NCBI GenBank assembly: GCA_002361735.1
Contig: DETS01000080.1
Location: 1-13,849, forward strand
Direction: 5' to 3'
DNA: 13,849 nt
Origin: Lachnospiraceae bacterium UBA3282
GTDB lineage: Bacteria > Bacillota > Clostridia > Lachnospirales > Lachnospiraceae
Part shown: piece after piece, positions 6,585-12,838 of the stretch
Layout of the letters: the number at the start of each line of letters is the position of its first letter
Position numbering within the stretch: the stretch's first letter is position 1
Position numbers and translations under genes: made by a program
The notes under the pieces: generated by a model
Told to the model about the DNA's origin: nothing
Seen by the model: the letters and a program-made list of their open reading frames with translations, nothing else
Database searches by the model: none

Positions 6585-7920
6585 TTATATTCATGCGTTT
6601 GATCACATCCTCCAACACCTCAAAATAATCCTCAAAGGTCTTACGGCAGCAATCGGGATCCGCAATGACGATGCCCGGGCTGCGCAGGCCTGTCAGGGAA
6701 AAGCCCATTGCCATGCGGTGGTCGTCGTAGGTCTCCACTGTGGTCGGCGCCGGTTTGCCCGGATAAATCGTGATGCTCTCCTTCCGTTCCTCACACTTGA
6801 TGCCCATCTTTGTGAGTTCCGTGGCAATCGCTGCGATGCGGTCGCTCTCCTGAAAGCGAATGTGTCCGATGCCTGTGATGGTGGTCGGACCGTCCGCAAA
6901 AGGCGCGATCGCCGCCAGCGTGATCGCCTGATCGGAACAGGCGGACAGATCGGCTGTGATGCCGTGAAAGATGCCGTCTGTCGGCGGCTCTAAAAGGATG
7001 CCCTTTTCGGTGTCAGTCGCCTTACAGCCCATTTCTTCCAACAGTCTGATAAATGCCACATCTCCCTGCAGGGAATCAAAGTGCACGTGGCTGACCCTCA
7101 CTGAACGATGTAACAGGGGGCACATGGCATAGAAATAGCAGGCTGCCGACACGTCCGGCTCGATCCGGTAAGTGAGTGCCTGATAGCGCTGTCCTGCCCC
7201 CGTCACAAAGGCGCTGTCAGACAGTCTCTCCACGCAGACGCCAAACTGCTCCATCATCTTTAAAGTGATTTCGATATACGCCATGCCGTGCGTTCCTTCG
7301 ATATGGGTCGTAAAGTCTTTTTCGCACAGGCAGGAAACAATGAGCAGCGCACTTAAGAACTGACTACTACGGTCAATATTGACAGAAATCTCCTCCCCTC
7401 CAAAGCCATGCCCTTGCAGGGTAAAGGGGAAATGCCCCTCTGCCGCTTCCGCGTCGTAGCGGATCTCACAGCCAAGCTCCTCCAAAGAATGCAGAAGGGG
7501 AGCCATGGGCCTCCTGCGCATCTGCTCGGAAGCGTCCATATGATAGACGCCGCCTGACAGTCCCAAGAACGCAGTCAGAAAGCGGGCCGCGGTCCCGGCG
7601 CTGCCCACATAGATATCCGCCTTGCTGCGGGGAACCGCACCTCCAAGCCCCCGCACGCGCACCACGCGCGCCGCCTCATCCACCTCCGTCTCAAAGCCAA
7701 GATCCTGCACGCATTTGAGAAAGTGTCTGGAATCATCGGAAAACAATACGCCCCGCAGGGTGGATGTGCCTTCCGCCAGGGTAGCCAAAAGGAGCGCGCG
7801 GTTCGTGATGCTCTTGGAGCCGGGAACGCTTACTTCCAAAGGCTTGGAAGCATCCTTTGTCTGTATGGAATCGTAAATGCAGGGAACGGGATAAGTTGAT
7901 CCCTCTGCCGCTTTATTCAT
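6580..7920 (-). CDS. aroA: 3-phosphoshikimate 1-carboxyvinyltransferase (EPSP synthase)
   Basis: Sixth step of the shikimate pathway: transfers the enolpyruvyl group of PEP to shikimate 3-phosphate in the cytoplasm. The 446 residues give the normal family length plus about 27 extra at the N-terminus. Motifs: PGSKSITNR (33-41) with the substrate-binding Lys and Ser, GSAGTAARF (106-114) for the PEP loop, QMRRRP (133-138), RSSQF (184-188), PDVSAA (255-260) with the catalytic Asp, QESDR (357-361), DDHRMAM (399-405), and RKTFEDYF (426-433). The common KESDR/KETDR lysine is Gln here (Q357). The ATG at 7918-7920 has GGAGGT five bases upstream on the minus strand. It stands alone: no other aromatic gene is next to it, and it faces away from the redox cassette. 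Whole-length conservation leaves little doubt about the family. Confidence 0.97.
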   Translation of the reverse strand: MNKAAEGSTYPVPCIYDSIQTKDASKPLEVSVPGSKSITNRALLLATLAEGTSTLRGVLFSDDSRHFLKCVQDLGFETEVDEAARVVRVRGLGGAVPRSKADIYVGSAGTAARFLTAFLGLSGGVYHMDASEQMRRRPMAPLLHSLEELGCEIRYDAEAAEGHFPFTLQGHGFGGEEISVNIDRSSQFLSALLIVSCLCEKDFTTHIEGTHGMAYIEITLKMMEQFGVCVERLSDSAFVTGAGQRYQALTYRIEPDVSAACYFYAMCPLLHRSVRVSHVHFDSLQGDVAFIRLLEEMGCKATDTEKGILLEPPTDGIFHGITADLSACSDQAITLAAIAPFADGPTTITGIGHIRFQESDRIAAIATELTKMGIKCEERKESITIYPGKPAPTTVETYDDHRMAMGFSLTGLRSPGIVIADPDCCRKTFEDYFEVLEDVIKRMNIS

Positions 7921-8017
7921 TGTATACCTCCAAAACTCTACTCCAATAGTAAAGTTTTATCCTTCATCTCAGTCCTTTGTACCTTTAACTTCTATCGTGC
8001 CTACCACAGCCTTCCTA

Positions 8018-8047
8018 ATCATACCATAAAAGCTGCAAAAAGGTTAC
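8018..8047 (-). promoter_or_regulatory. Predicted promoter of aroA
   Basis: On the minus strand, TGGTATGAT gives an extended -10 (TATGAT is the complement of 8018-8023). A poor -35 candidate, GTAACC (complement of 8042-8047), lies 18 bases upstream; TTGTAA (complement of 8044-8049) would need a 20-base spacer. TAGGA follows the -10, as at two other promoters here. About 100 bases of leader separate it from the aroA start. The remaining DNA between 7921 and 8137 shows nothing else I can name. Confidence 0.4.
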
Positions 8048-8074
8048 AAAAAAATGCCAAACTTCAGCTTCCAT

Positions 8075-8103
8075 TTGAACTGCGTTTTCGGGTATGCTAT
8101 GAT
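8075..8103 (+). promoter_or_regulatory. Predicted sigma-A promoter of the redox cassette
   Basis: TTGAAC (8075-8080), a 17-base spacer, then TATGAT (8098-8103) with TGC just before it (extended -10), and TAGGA after. This is the best-formed promoter in the window. It drives the lipoprotein gene starting about 35 bases downstream, and probably the two genes after it, since no terminator is seen among them. Confidence 0.65.
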
Positions 8104-8137
8104 TAGGATACTGTAAAATCACACTGGTACGGAGGTA

Positions 8138-8764
8138 ATGATGACCACAAAAAAGAATCTCAGAAAAATATATGCCGTCCTGTGCGCCGCCCTGCTGCTT
8201 ATAAGCGTTGCGACAGGCTGCGCGGGTACCCCCAATAACAGCAAAGGAACGGAAAACGCTGCCTCCTCTCCTGCCGCTGACAGCACTCCGGCAAAAGACA
8301 CACAGGGAGAACAGGAAAATACTGCCACTGCCGCATTTCCCGCCTTCACGGCGACGGATTTAGACGGCAACACCGTCACGGAAAGTATTTTTGCCGAAAA
8401 AGACCTGACAGTGCTCAATATCTGGGGCACCTTCTGCGGTCCCTGTATCGGGGAAATGCCGGAGCTTGGCGAGTGGGCAAAGGAAATGCCCGACAATGTA
8501 CAGATTCTCGGACTGATCATCGACATCAACGGGGAAGAAGACACCGAGCACCACGACCTTGCGGTTGACATAACTCAAGAAGCCGGTGTGGAATTTCCCA
8601 ATCTGATTGCCAGCGCGGACTTTGCCCCCATTTTAAAGGATGTGATTGGCGTCCCCACCACCCTGTTTATCGACAAGGAGGGGAATCTTGTGGGCGACCC
8701 TGTCATCGGCGCAGATGTGAACGGCTATAAAAAATTTGTAGAAAATTACCTGAGTGAACAATAA
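8138..8764 (+). CDS. Thioredoxin-like (TlpA/ResA family) lipoprotein
   Basis: A 208-residue exported thiol-disulfide protein. The basic N-terminus (TTKKNLRK), a hydrophobic core (IYAVLCAALLLISVA) and a lipobox ending TGC-A mark a lipoprotein signal with C28 as the lipid anchor. A Ser/Thr/Ala-rich linker (about 30-66) follows, then the thioredoxin fold: the active site FCGPC (99-103) after LNIWGT, and GVPTT (171-175) with the cis-proline loop. The Trp usual before the first active-site Cys is Phe. Members reduce or oxidise thiols outside the membrane, for instance on cytochromes or secreted proteins; the partner here is unknown. Two ATGs overlap: 8138 and 8141. GGAGGT (8131-8136) fits 8141 better, which would shorten the protein by one residue. 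The next two genes look co-transcribed and are redox proteins too, which suggests they supply its electrons (inference). Confidence 0.92.
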   Translation: MMTTKKNLRKIYAVLCAALLLISVATGCAGTPNNSKGTENAASSPAADSTPAKDTQGEQENTATAAFPAFTATDLDGNTVTESIFAEKDLTVLNIWGTFCGPCIGEMPELGEWAKEMPDNVQILGLIIDINGEEDTEHHDLAVDITQEAGVEFPNLIASADFAPILKDVIGVPTTLFIDKEGNLVGDPVIGADVNGYKKFVENYLSEQ

Positions 8765-8879
8765 CAAAAAGATAAGATTACAAATTAGAAACCTGCTCCA
8801 AAAATGCAAAAGGCCGGTTGATAGAATCAGAAAAACAATTATGAAACTTACAAAAAGCAGCGCAAAAATAGAGAAAAAT

Positions 8880-9014
8880 ATGAAGTCAAAGATCAGAATA
8901 GCGGGACTATTCACCGCCTGCGCCTTTATTATTTACGGTTTCACGCGGGGCGAAGCGCTCGTTGTTCTAAACAAGGCTGTCAATATCTGTCTGGAATGTA
9001 TCGGGCTTGGATAA
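8880..9014 (+). CDS. Small single-span CXXC protein (CD1871A-like)
   Basis: A 44-residue protein: basic MKSKIR, one membrane span (about 7-22, AGLFTACAFIIYGF), then an amphipathic stretch ending NICLECIGLG. With positives inside, the C-terminal CxxC (C37, C40) would face outside near the membrane surface. Small clostridial proteins of this size with RGE and CLECIG motifs are known as the CD1871A family, found beside 4Fe-4S membrane proteins and TlpA-like proteins; their function is not established. The start is uncertain. The frame is open back to GTG 8754 (86 residues) with another ATG at 8841 (57 residues), and none has a strong ribosome site. I chose 8880 because the product then matches the usual family size. 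The polyferredoxin gene begins five bases after its stop, implying joint translation. Confidence 0.75.
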   Translation: MKSKIRIAGLFTACAFIIYGFTRGEALVVLNKAVNICLECIGLG

Positions 9015-9019
9015 CAGGA

Positions 9020-9889
9020 ATGGATAAAAACATGAAACTGCCTTTTGCCATCAAACGAAAACTTCTCCAAATCATCGCCTTCGGCTGTTCCAATTCGCAT
9101 CTTCTGAATTTCAAAGGCGGAAAACTCTATACCGGAAAGTGGAAGCAGTTCTGCAATCCCGGCTTAAACTGCTACTCCTGCCCGGCGGCAGGCTTTGCCT
9201 GTCCCATCGGCGCTCTGCAGGCAGTGAACGGTTCCCGACAGTTTTCTTTCAGTTTCTATGTGACGGGGCTGCTCCTCGCCTTCGGCGTGCTGCTTGGCCG
9301 GGCGGTCTGCGGCTGGCTATGCCCTTTTGGTCTGTTACAGGAACTGATTCATAAGATTCCTTCTCCGAAGCGGAAGCTTAAAAAGGGATTTCTGTATCTC
9401 AAATATGTTGTCCTTGTGGTCTTTGTTCTGATCCTTCCCGTCGCTGTCACCGACTATATGGGGATGGGAAAGCCAGCGTTTTGCCAGTACATCTGCCCGG
9501 CAGGGACATTGGAGGGAGGACTCTCTCTCCTTTTAGCACACGAGAGTCTCCGAAAAGCAGTCGGCGGCTTATTCAGCCTGAAAATGACAATTCTGGTTTT
9601 AACGCTTTTAGGCTGCGTATTCTTCTACCGCTTTTTCTGTCGCACGCTCTGTCCCTTAGGGGCGATTTACGGTCTATTCAATAAAGTCAGCATCTTTCAT
9701 CTGGAAGTGGACAGTCACAAATGCGTCGGCTGCGGGAACTGTAAAAAGACATGCGGGATGGAAGTCGATCCCGTAAAAACGCCGGATTCGGCGGAGTGCA
9801 TTCGCTGCGGCGCCTGCGCAGATACCTGTCCGACAGGCGCCATTCATCTTGGATTTTCCGCAAAATGTAGCAAAACTCTACCCTTATAG
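9020..9889 (+). CDS. Membrane 4Fe-4S polyferredoxin (NapH-like)
   Basis: A 289-residue membrane iron-sulfur protein. In order: NCYSCP...CPIG (50-64), a span (80-95) ending in CGWLCPFG (97-104), a span (127-144), CQYICPAG (155-162), a span (187-204), CRTLCPLG (207-214), then two ferredoxin clusters CVGCGNCKKTC (235-245) and CIRCGACADTCP (260-271). Repeated CxxxCP motifs with two terminal 4Fe-4S sites are typical of NapH-type electron carriers that pass electrons between soluble donors and membrane partners. A nitrate-reductase role is not supported by neighbours. Placed after the CXXC protein and the thioredoxin lipoprotein, it is the likely electron entry point (inference). Start: ATG 9020 lies five bases after the previous stop; ATG 9032 (MKLPFAIKRK) is an alternative with AGGA at 9016-9019. 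The frame is open back to 8996, but that part overlaps the previous gene. Confidence 0.9.
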   Translation: MDKNMKLPFAIKRKLLQIIAFGCSNSHLLNFKGGKLYTGKWKQFCNPGLNCYSCPAAGFACPIGALQAVNGSRQFSFSFYVTGLLLAFGVLLGRAVCGWLCPFGLLQELIHKIPSPKRKLKKGFLYLKYVVLVVFVLILPVAVTDYMGMGKPAFCQYICPAGTLEGGLSLLLAHESLRKAVGGLFSLKMTILVLTLLGCVFFYRFFCRTLCPLGAIYGLFNKVSIFHLEVDSHKCVGCGNCKKTCGMEVDPVKTPDSAECIRCGACADTCPTGAIHLGFSAKCSKTLPL

Positions 9890-9916
9890 GATAGTTTTTG
9901 TTGCAAAACAGAAATC

Positions 9917-9947
9917 AAAATTTCAGGTCATCATTCTGACATTTTTT
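9917..9947 (+). terminator. Probable intrinsic terminator after the redox cassette
   Basis: AAAAT-T-TCAG (9917-9926) pairs with CTGA-C-ATTTT (9936-9945) around a 9-base loop with one mismatch, and a T6 run (9942-9947) overlaps the 3' arm. An outer CAGAAA/TTTCTG pair could lengthen it. The stem is weak in G and C, so it may be leaky. Confidence 0.45.
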
Positions 9948-9960
9948 ACTTGTTTCTGAT

Positions 9961-9989
9961 TTTCACGGCAATGCTCCTTTTCGTATAAT
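9961..9989 (+). promoter_or_regulatory. Predicted promoter of the first GH94 gene
   Basis: TTTCAC (9961-9966), a 17-base spacer and a perfect TATAAT (9984-9989), followed by GAAAACA. It lies about 50 bases before the TTG start at 10041. The -35 is poor, as in promoters that need an activator. No clear operator was recognised. Confidence 0.55.
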
Positions 9990-10040
9990 GAAAACACACA
10001 GATACCCATAGGTACGAATCAAAATAAGGAGGGCACAGCC

Positions 10041-12740
10041 TTGAAACCAATCACTTTTACCGACGAACACGGGAGCTTTCAGTTAAAACAGCCGGAAAAC
10101 ACGAATTACTTATATTTTCCGCTGGCTTCGGAAACAGGCTTAAAGAGCAGCGTCACCCCGCTGTTTGGCGGCGATGCGAAGCTGGATCAGGAGACCTTTC
10201 TCTTAGAGCCTGTCAGTTCGGAAAATCTACACAATAATAGAGCTGTCCGCAATTTCTGGTGCCATGTGGAAGGCCGCGGCATCTTTTCCGCCATGGGCGC
10301 TTCCGCCGGACAGGAAGCCGCAAGATTTACCCCCGATCAGGATGAAACGGAACTTACGGCCGGTTTTCAGTGGCAAACGGTAAGGCGTTCCTCCAAAACA
10401 TTTCAGTTGGAATCCGCCGTTACCGCCTTTATCCCGACAGACTGCAACGTGGAGATCCTGCATATCACCATAAAGAACCCGGCAAAACAGCCGCAGAAGC
10501 TTACTCCCTTCGGCGCGCTCCCCATCTACGGCAGGAGCGCGGACAATATCAGGGATCACCGCAACGTGACTTCCATGCTCCACCGCATCGAGACCACCGC
10601 GGACGGCGTGCTGGTCTGCCCCACCATGTCCTTTGACGAAAAGGGGCACCGCCCCAACCATAAGGTCTACTATGCCCTTGGCTGCAAAGGCGACGGCTCA
10701 AAGCCTGCAAGCTTCTACCCTACGGTGGAGAGCTTTATCGGCGAGGGCGGTTTCTACACGCAGCCGCAGGCTGTTTACGACCTGCTCCCCGGTGTTCCCG
10801 CAGGCACAAAAGCCGCAGGTCGGGAAGCGATGGGCGCCTTCCGCTTTGAAGACATTACCTTACAGCCAAATGAGAGCGCGGAATATATCCTGCTTCTCGG
10901 CGTGGAGGACACACGCGAGGGCATTGACGCGATTCTGCAAAAATATAACACCTCCGCAAAGGTGGAGGAGGCGCTCAATCAGACAAAAGCGTATTGGCAA
11001 AAGAGTGTGAACGCCGCCTTCCATACAGGAGACGCGGATTTTGACAAACTGATGAAATGGGTCTGCTTCCAGCCCTTTTTGCGCCGACTTTTCGGCTGCT
11101 CCTTCCTGCCTCACCACGACTACGGCAGAGGCGGCAGAGGTTGGCGCGATCTCTGGCAGGACTGCCTCTCCCTGCTCCTGTTGGAACCCGGAGACGTCGG
11201 GCGCATGATCGCCTTAAACTACGGCGGCGTCCGCATCGACGGCACCAATGCCACCATCATCGGCGCAGGCGACGGTAATTTTATCGCCGACAGAAACGGC
11301 ATTGCCAGAGTCTGGATGGATCACGCGCTCTGGCCGCAGATGACCACCAAACTCTACATTGACCAGACAGGAGATGTGGAGATCCTCAATCGTGAAGCGC
11401 CTTATTTCAAGGATGCGCAGATCCTGCGGGGAACCGGTACGGACACGGAGTGGAGTCCCGATCAGGGCAGTAACCAGCGGACTCTGGCGGGCGCGGTCTA
11501 CGCCGGCACCATTTTGGAGCATCTTTTGATCCAGCAGCTTACCTCCTTTTACGAGGTGGGCGACCACAATGTCTACCGACTGCGCGGTGCAGACTGGAAC
11601 GACGCGCTGGACATGGCGGCGGAGCACGGCGAGAGCGTCGCCTTCACCTGTGCCTACGCCGGAAACCTGCTGGAACTCGCGGCGCTGATACGCCTTCTCG
11701 ATCAGCAGGGGGAAAGCCGCACGGTGCCGCTGCTGACAGAAATCTCCATTCTGCTTACGAGCGATTCTTCCGTCTACGACGATGCGGACAAAAAACGGCA
11801 GATTCTTCTATCTTATGTAAACCAATGCAGGCATACGGTAGTTGGCACGCGCAGTGATTTTTCTCTCGCTTCTCTCGCCGTCAACCTGACCGAAAAGGCA
11901 AACTGGCTGATGAGCCACCTGCGGTCACAGGAATGGGTCGATGTGTCCGCCGACGAGGGTTGGTACAACAGTTACTACGACAATCACGGAAAATCCGTGG
12001 ACGGTATCTTTGACGGCAAGGTGCGCATGATGCTCACGGGTCAGGTCTTTTCCATCATGAGCGGTGTGGCGGATGCCAAGCAGATTGAAAAGATCACCAG
12101 AAGCGCCGACCACTATCTCTATCAGAAAGAAACCGGCGGTTACCGCTTAAACACCGACTTTGAAGAATTGAAATTCGATATGGGACGGATGTTCGGCTTT
12201 GCCTACGGCGAAAAGGAAAACGGCGCGGTGTTCTCCCATATGACGGTCATGTACGCTAACGCCCTCTACCGCAGGGGGTTCGTGAAGGAAGGCTGGAAGG
12301 CGTTAAAAACCCTTGCCGACACTGCCCTCGATTTCAACACCAGCCGCATCTATCCGGGCATCCCCGAGTATTTCCGAGCGGACGGCAGAGGTATGTACCA
12401 TTATCTGACCGGCGCGGCAAGCTGGTATATGCTGACGCTGATCACGGAAGTTTTCGGTGTGCGCGGTGAGGCGGGCGATCTGCTTCTTGCTCCGAAGCTC
12501 TTGGGCGAACAGTTTGACGATACCGGCTGCACATCCGTCTCCCTTCCGTTTGCAGGCAAAGAATTTACCGTCATTTACCGCAATCGTGAGCGAAAGGATT
12601 TCGGTTCCTACCGCATCGGATCAGCGGTCTGTGATCAGGAGGCACTTTCCGTAAACGACGACACCTCCCTCCTCCTGCCGCGAAAGACCATTGAAAAACT
12701 GGCAGACGGAACGCACGAGATCATTGTCGAACTGGTATAG
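10041..12740 (+). CDS. GH94 family glycoside phosphorylase (beta-glucobiose or oligoglucan type)
   Basis: An 899-residue cytoplasmic enzyme with no signal peptide. GH94 enzymes split beta-glucosides with phosphate to alpha-glucose 1-phosphate and a shortened sugar. The N-terminal half (to about 310) is the beta-sandwich domain, followed by a helical linker and the (alpha/alpha)6 catalytic barrel. YGRGGRGWRDLWQD (361-374) is the family hallmark, ADWND (517-521) carries the general-acid Asp, NGAVFSH ends in the likely phosphate-binding H733, and LTGAASW holds a Thr (T790) at a second phosphate contact. The length of about 900 and the opening FTDEHGSFQL resemble laminaribiose phosphorylase-type GH94 enzymes more than the roughly 810-residue cellobiose enzymes, but the substrate cannot be settled by eye. 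Start: TTG with AAGGAGGG (10026-10033) seven bases upstream. A second GH94 gene follows with its own promoter. Confidence 0.93.
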   Translation: MKPITFTDEHGSFQLKQPENTNYLYFPLASETGLKSSVTPLFGGDAKLDQETFLLEPVSSENLHNNRAVRNFWCHVEGRGIFSAMGASAGQEAARFTPDQDETELTAGFQWQTVRRSSKTFQLESAVTAFIPTDCNVEILHITIKNPAKQPQKLTPFGALPIYGRSADNIRDHRNVTSMLHRIETTADGVLVCPTMSFDEKGHRPNHKVYYALGCKGDGSKPASFYPTVESFIGEGGFYTQPQAVYDLLPGVPAGTKAAGREAMGAFRFEDITLQPNESAEYILLLGVEDTREGIDAILQKYNTSAKVEEALNQTKAYWQKSVNAAFHTGDADFDKLMKWVCFQPFLRRLFGCSFLPHHDYGRGGRGWRDLWQDCLSLLLLEPGDVGRMIALNYGGVRIDGTNATIIGAGDGNFIADRNGIARVWMDHALWPQMTTKLYIDQTGDVEILNREAPYFKDAQILRGTGTDTEWSPDQGSNQRTLAGAVYAGTILEHLLIQQLTSFYEVGDHNVYRLRGADWNDALDMAAEHGESVAFTCAYAGNLLELAALIRLLDQQGESRTVPLLTEISILLTSDSSVYDDADKKRQILLSYVNQCRHTVVGTRSDFSLASLAVNLTEKANWLMSHLRSQEWVDVSADEGWYNSYYDNHGKSVDGIFDGKVRMMLTGQVFSIMSGVADAKQIEKITRSADHYLYQKETGGYRLNTDFEELKFDMGRMFGFAYGEKENGAVFSHMTVMYANALYRRGFVKEGWKALKTLADTALDFNTSRIYPGIPEYFRADGRGMYHYLTGAASWYMLTLITEVFGVRGEAGDLLLAPKLLGEQFDDTGCTSVSLPFAGKEFTVIYRNRERKDFGSYRIGSAVCDQEALSVNDDTSLLLPRKTIEKLADGTHEIIVELV

Positions 12741-12755
12741 TGCTCCTGTATGTTG

Positions 12756-12785
12756 TTTACACTGCCATGATTTTCCTGCTATAAT
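12756..12785 (+). promoter_or_regulatory. Predicted promoter of the second GH94 gene
   Basis: TTTACA (12756-12761), an 18-base spacer and TATAAT (12780-12785) preceded by TGC (extended -10), followed by AAAGACA. The two GH94 promoters share TATAATNAANACA. No terminator is evident between the first GH94 stop (12740) and this promoter, so read-through is also likely. Confidence 0.6.
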
Positions 12786-12809
12786 AAAGACAATTGCATG
12801 GGATCACTT

Positions 12810-12823
12810 GGGCGGATGCGCCC
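12810..12823 (+). repeat. GC-rich hairpin in the leader of the second GH94 gene
   Basis: GGGCG (12810-12814) and CGCCC (12819-12823) form a 5-bp stem with loop GATG, ending three bases before the Shine-Dalgarno AAGGA (12827-12831). There is no T-run, so it is not a terminator. It may stabilise the messenger or tune translation, or have no role. Confidence 0.4.
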
Positions 12824-12838
12824 GGAAAGGAATTTACT

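Noticed and set aside
6718..7876. Plus-strand open frames opposite aroA
   Set aside because: They lie wholly inside a well-conserved minus-strand gene, lack ribosome sites and show no domain character.
8996..9019. Upstream start for the polyferredoxin at 8996
   Set aside because: It would overlap the CXXC gene's last codons and add MYRAWITG, which has no ribosome site; ATG 9020 or 9032 is more natural.
9020..9889. Assignment of the polyferredoxin as NapH of a nitrate reductase
   Set aside because: No nap or other nitrate-respiration gene is nearby; only the general fold and cluster motifs are shared.
10003..10014. TACC-CATA-GGTA inverted repeat as an operator for the first GH94 gene
   Set aside because: Arms of only four bases are expected by chance, and no similar site lies before the second GH94 gene.
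10227..11627. Minus-strand and shifted-frame open frames within the first GH94 gene
   Set aside because: They are shadows of a GC-rich coding sequence, with no start signals and low-complexity Arg/His-rich products.
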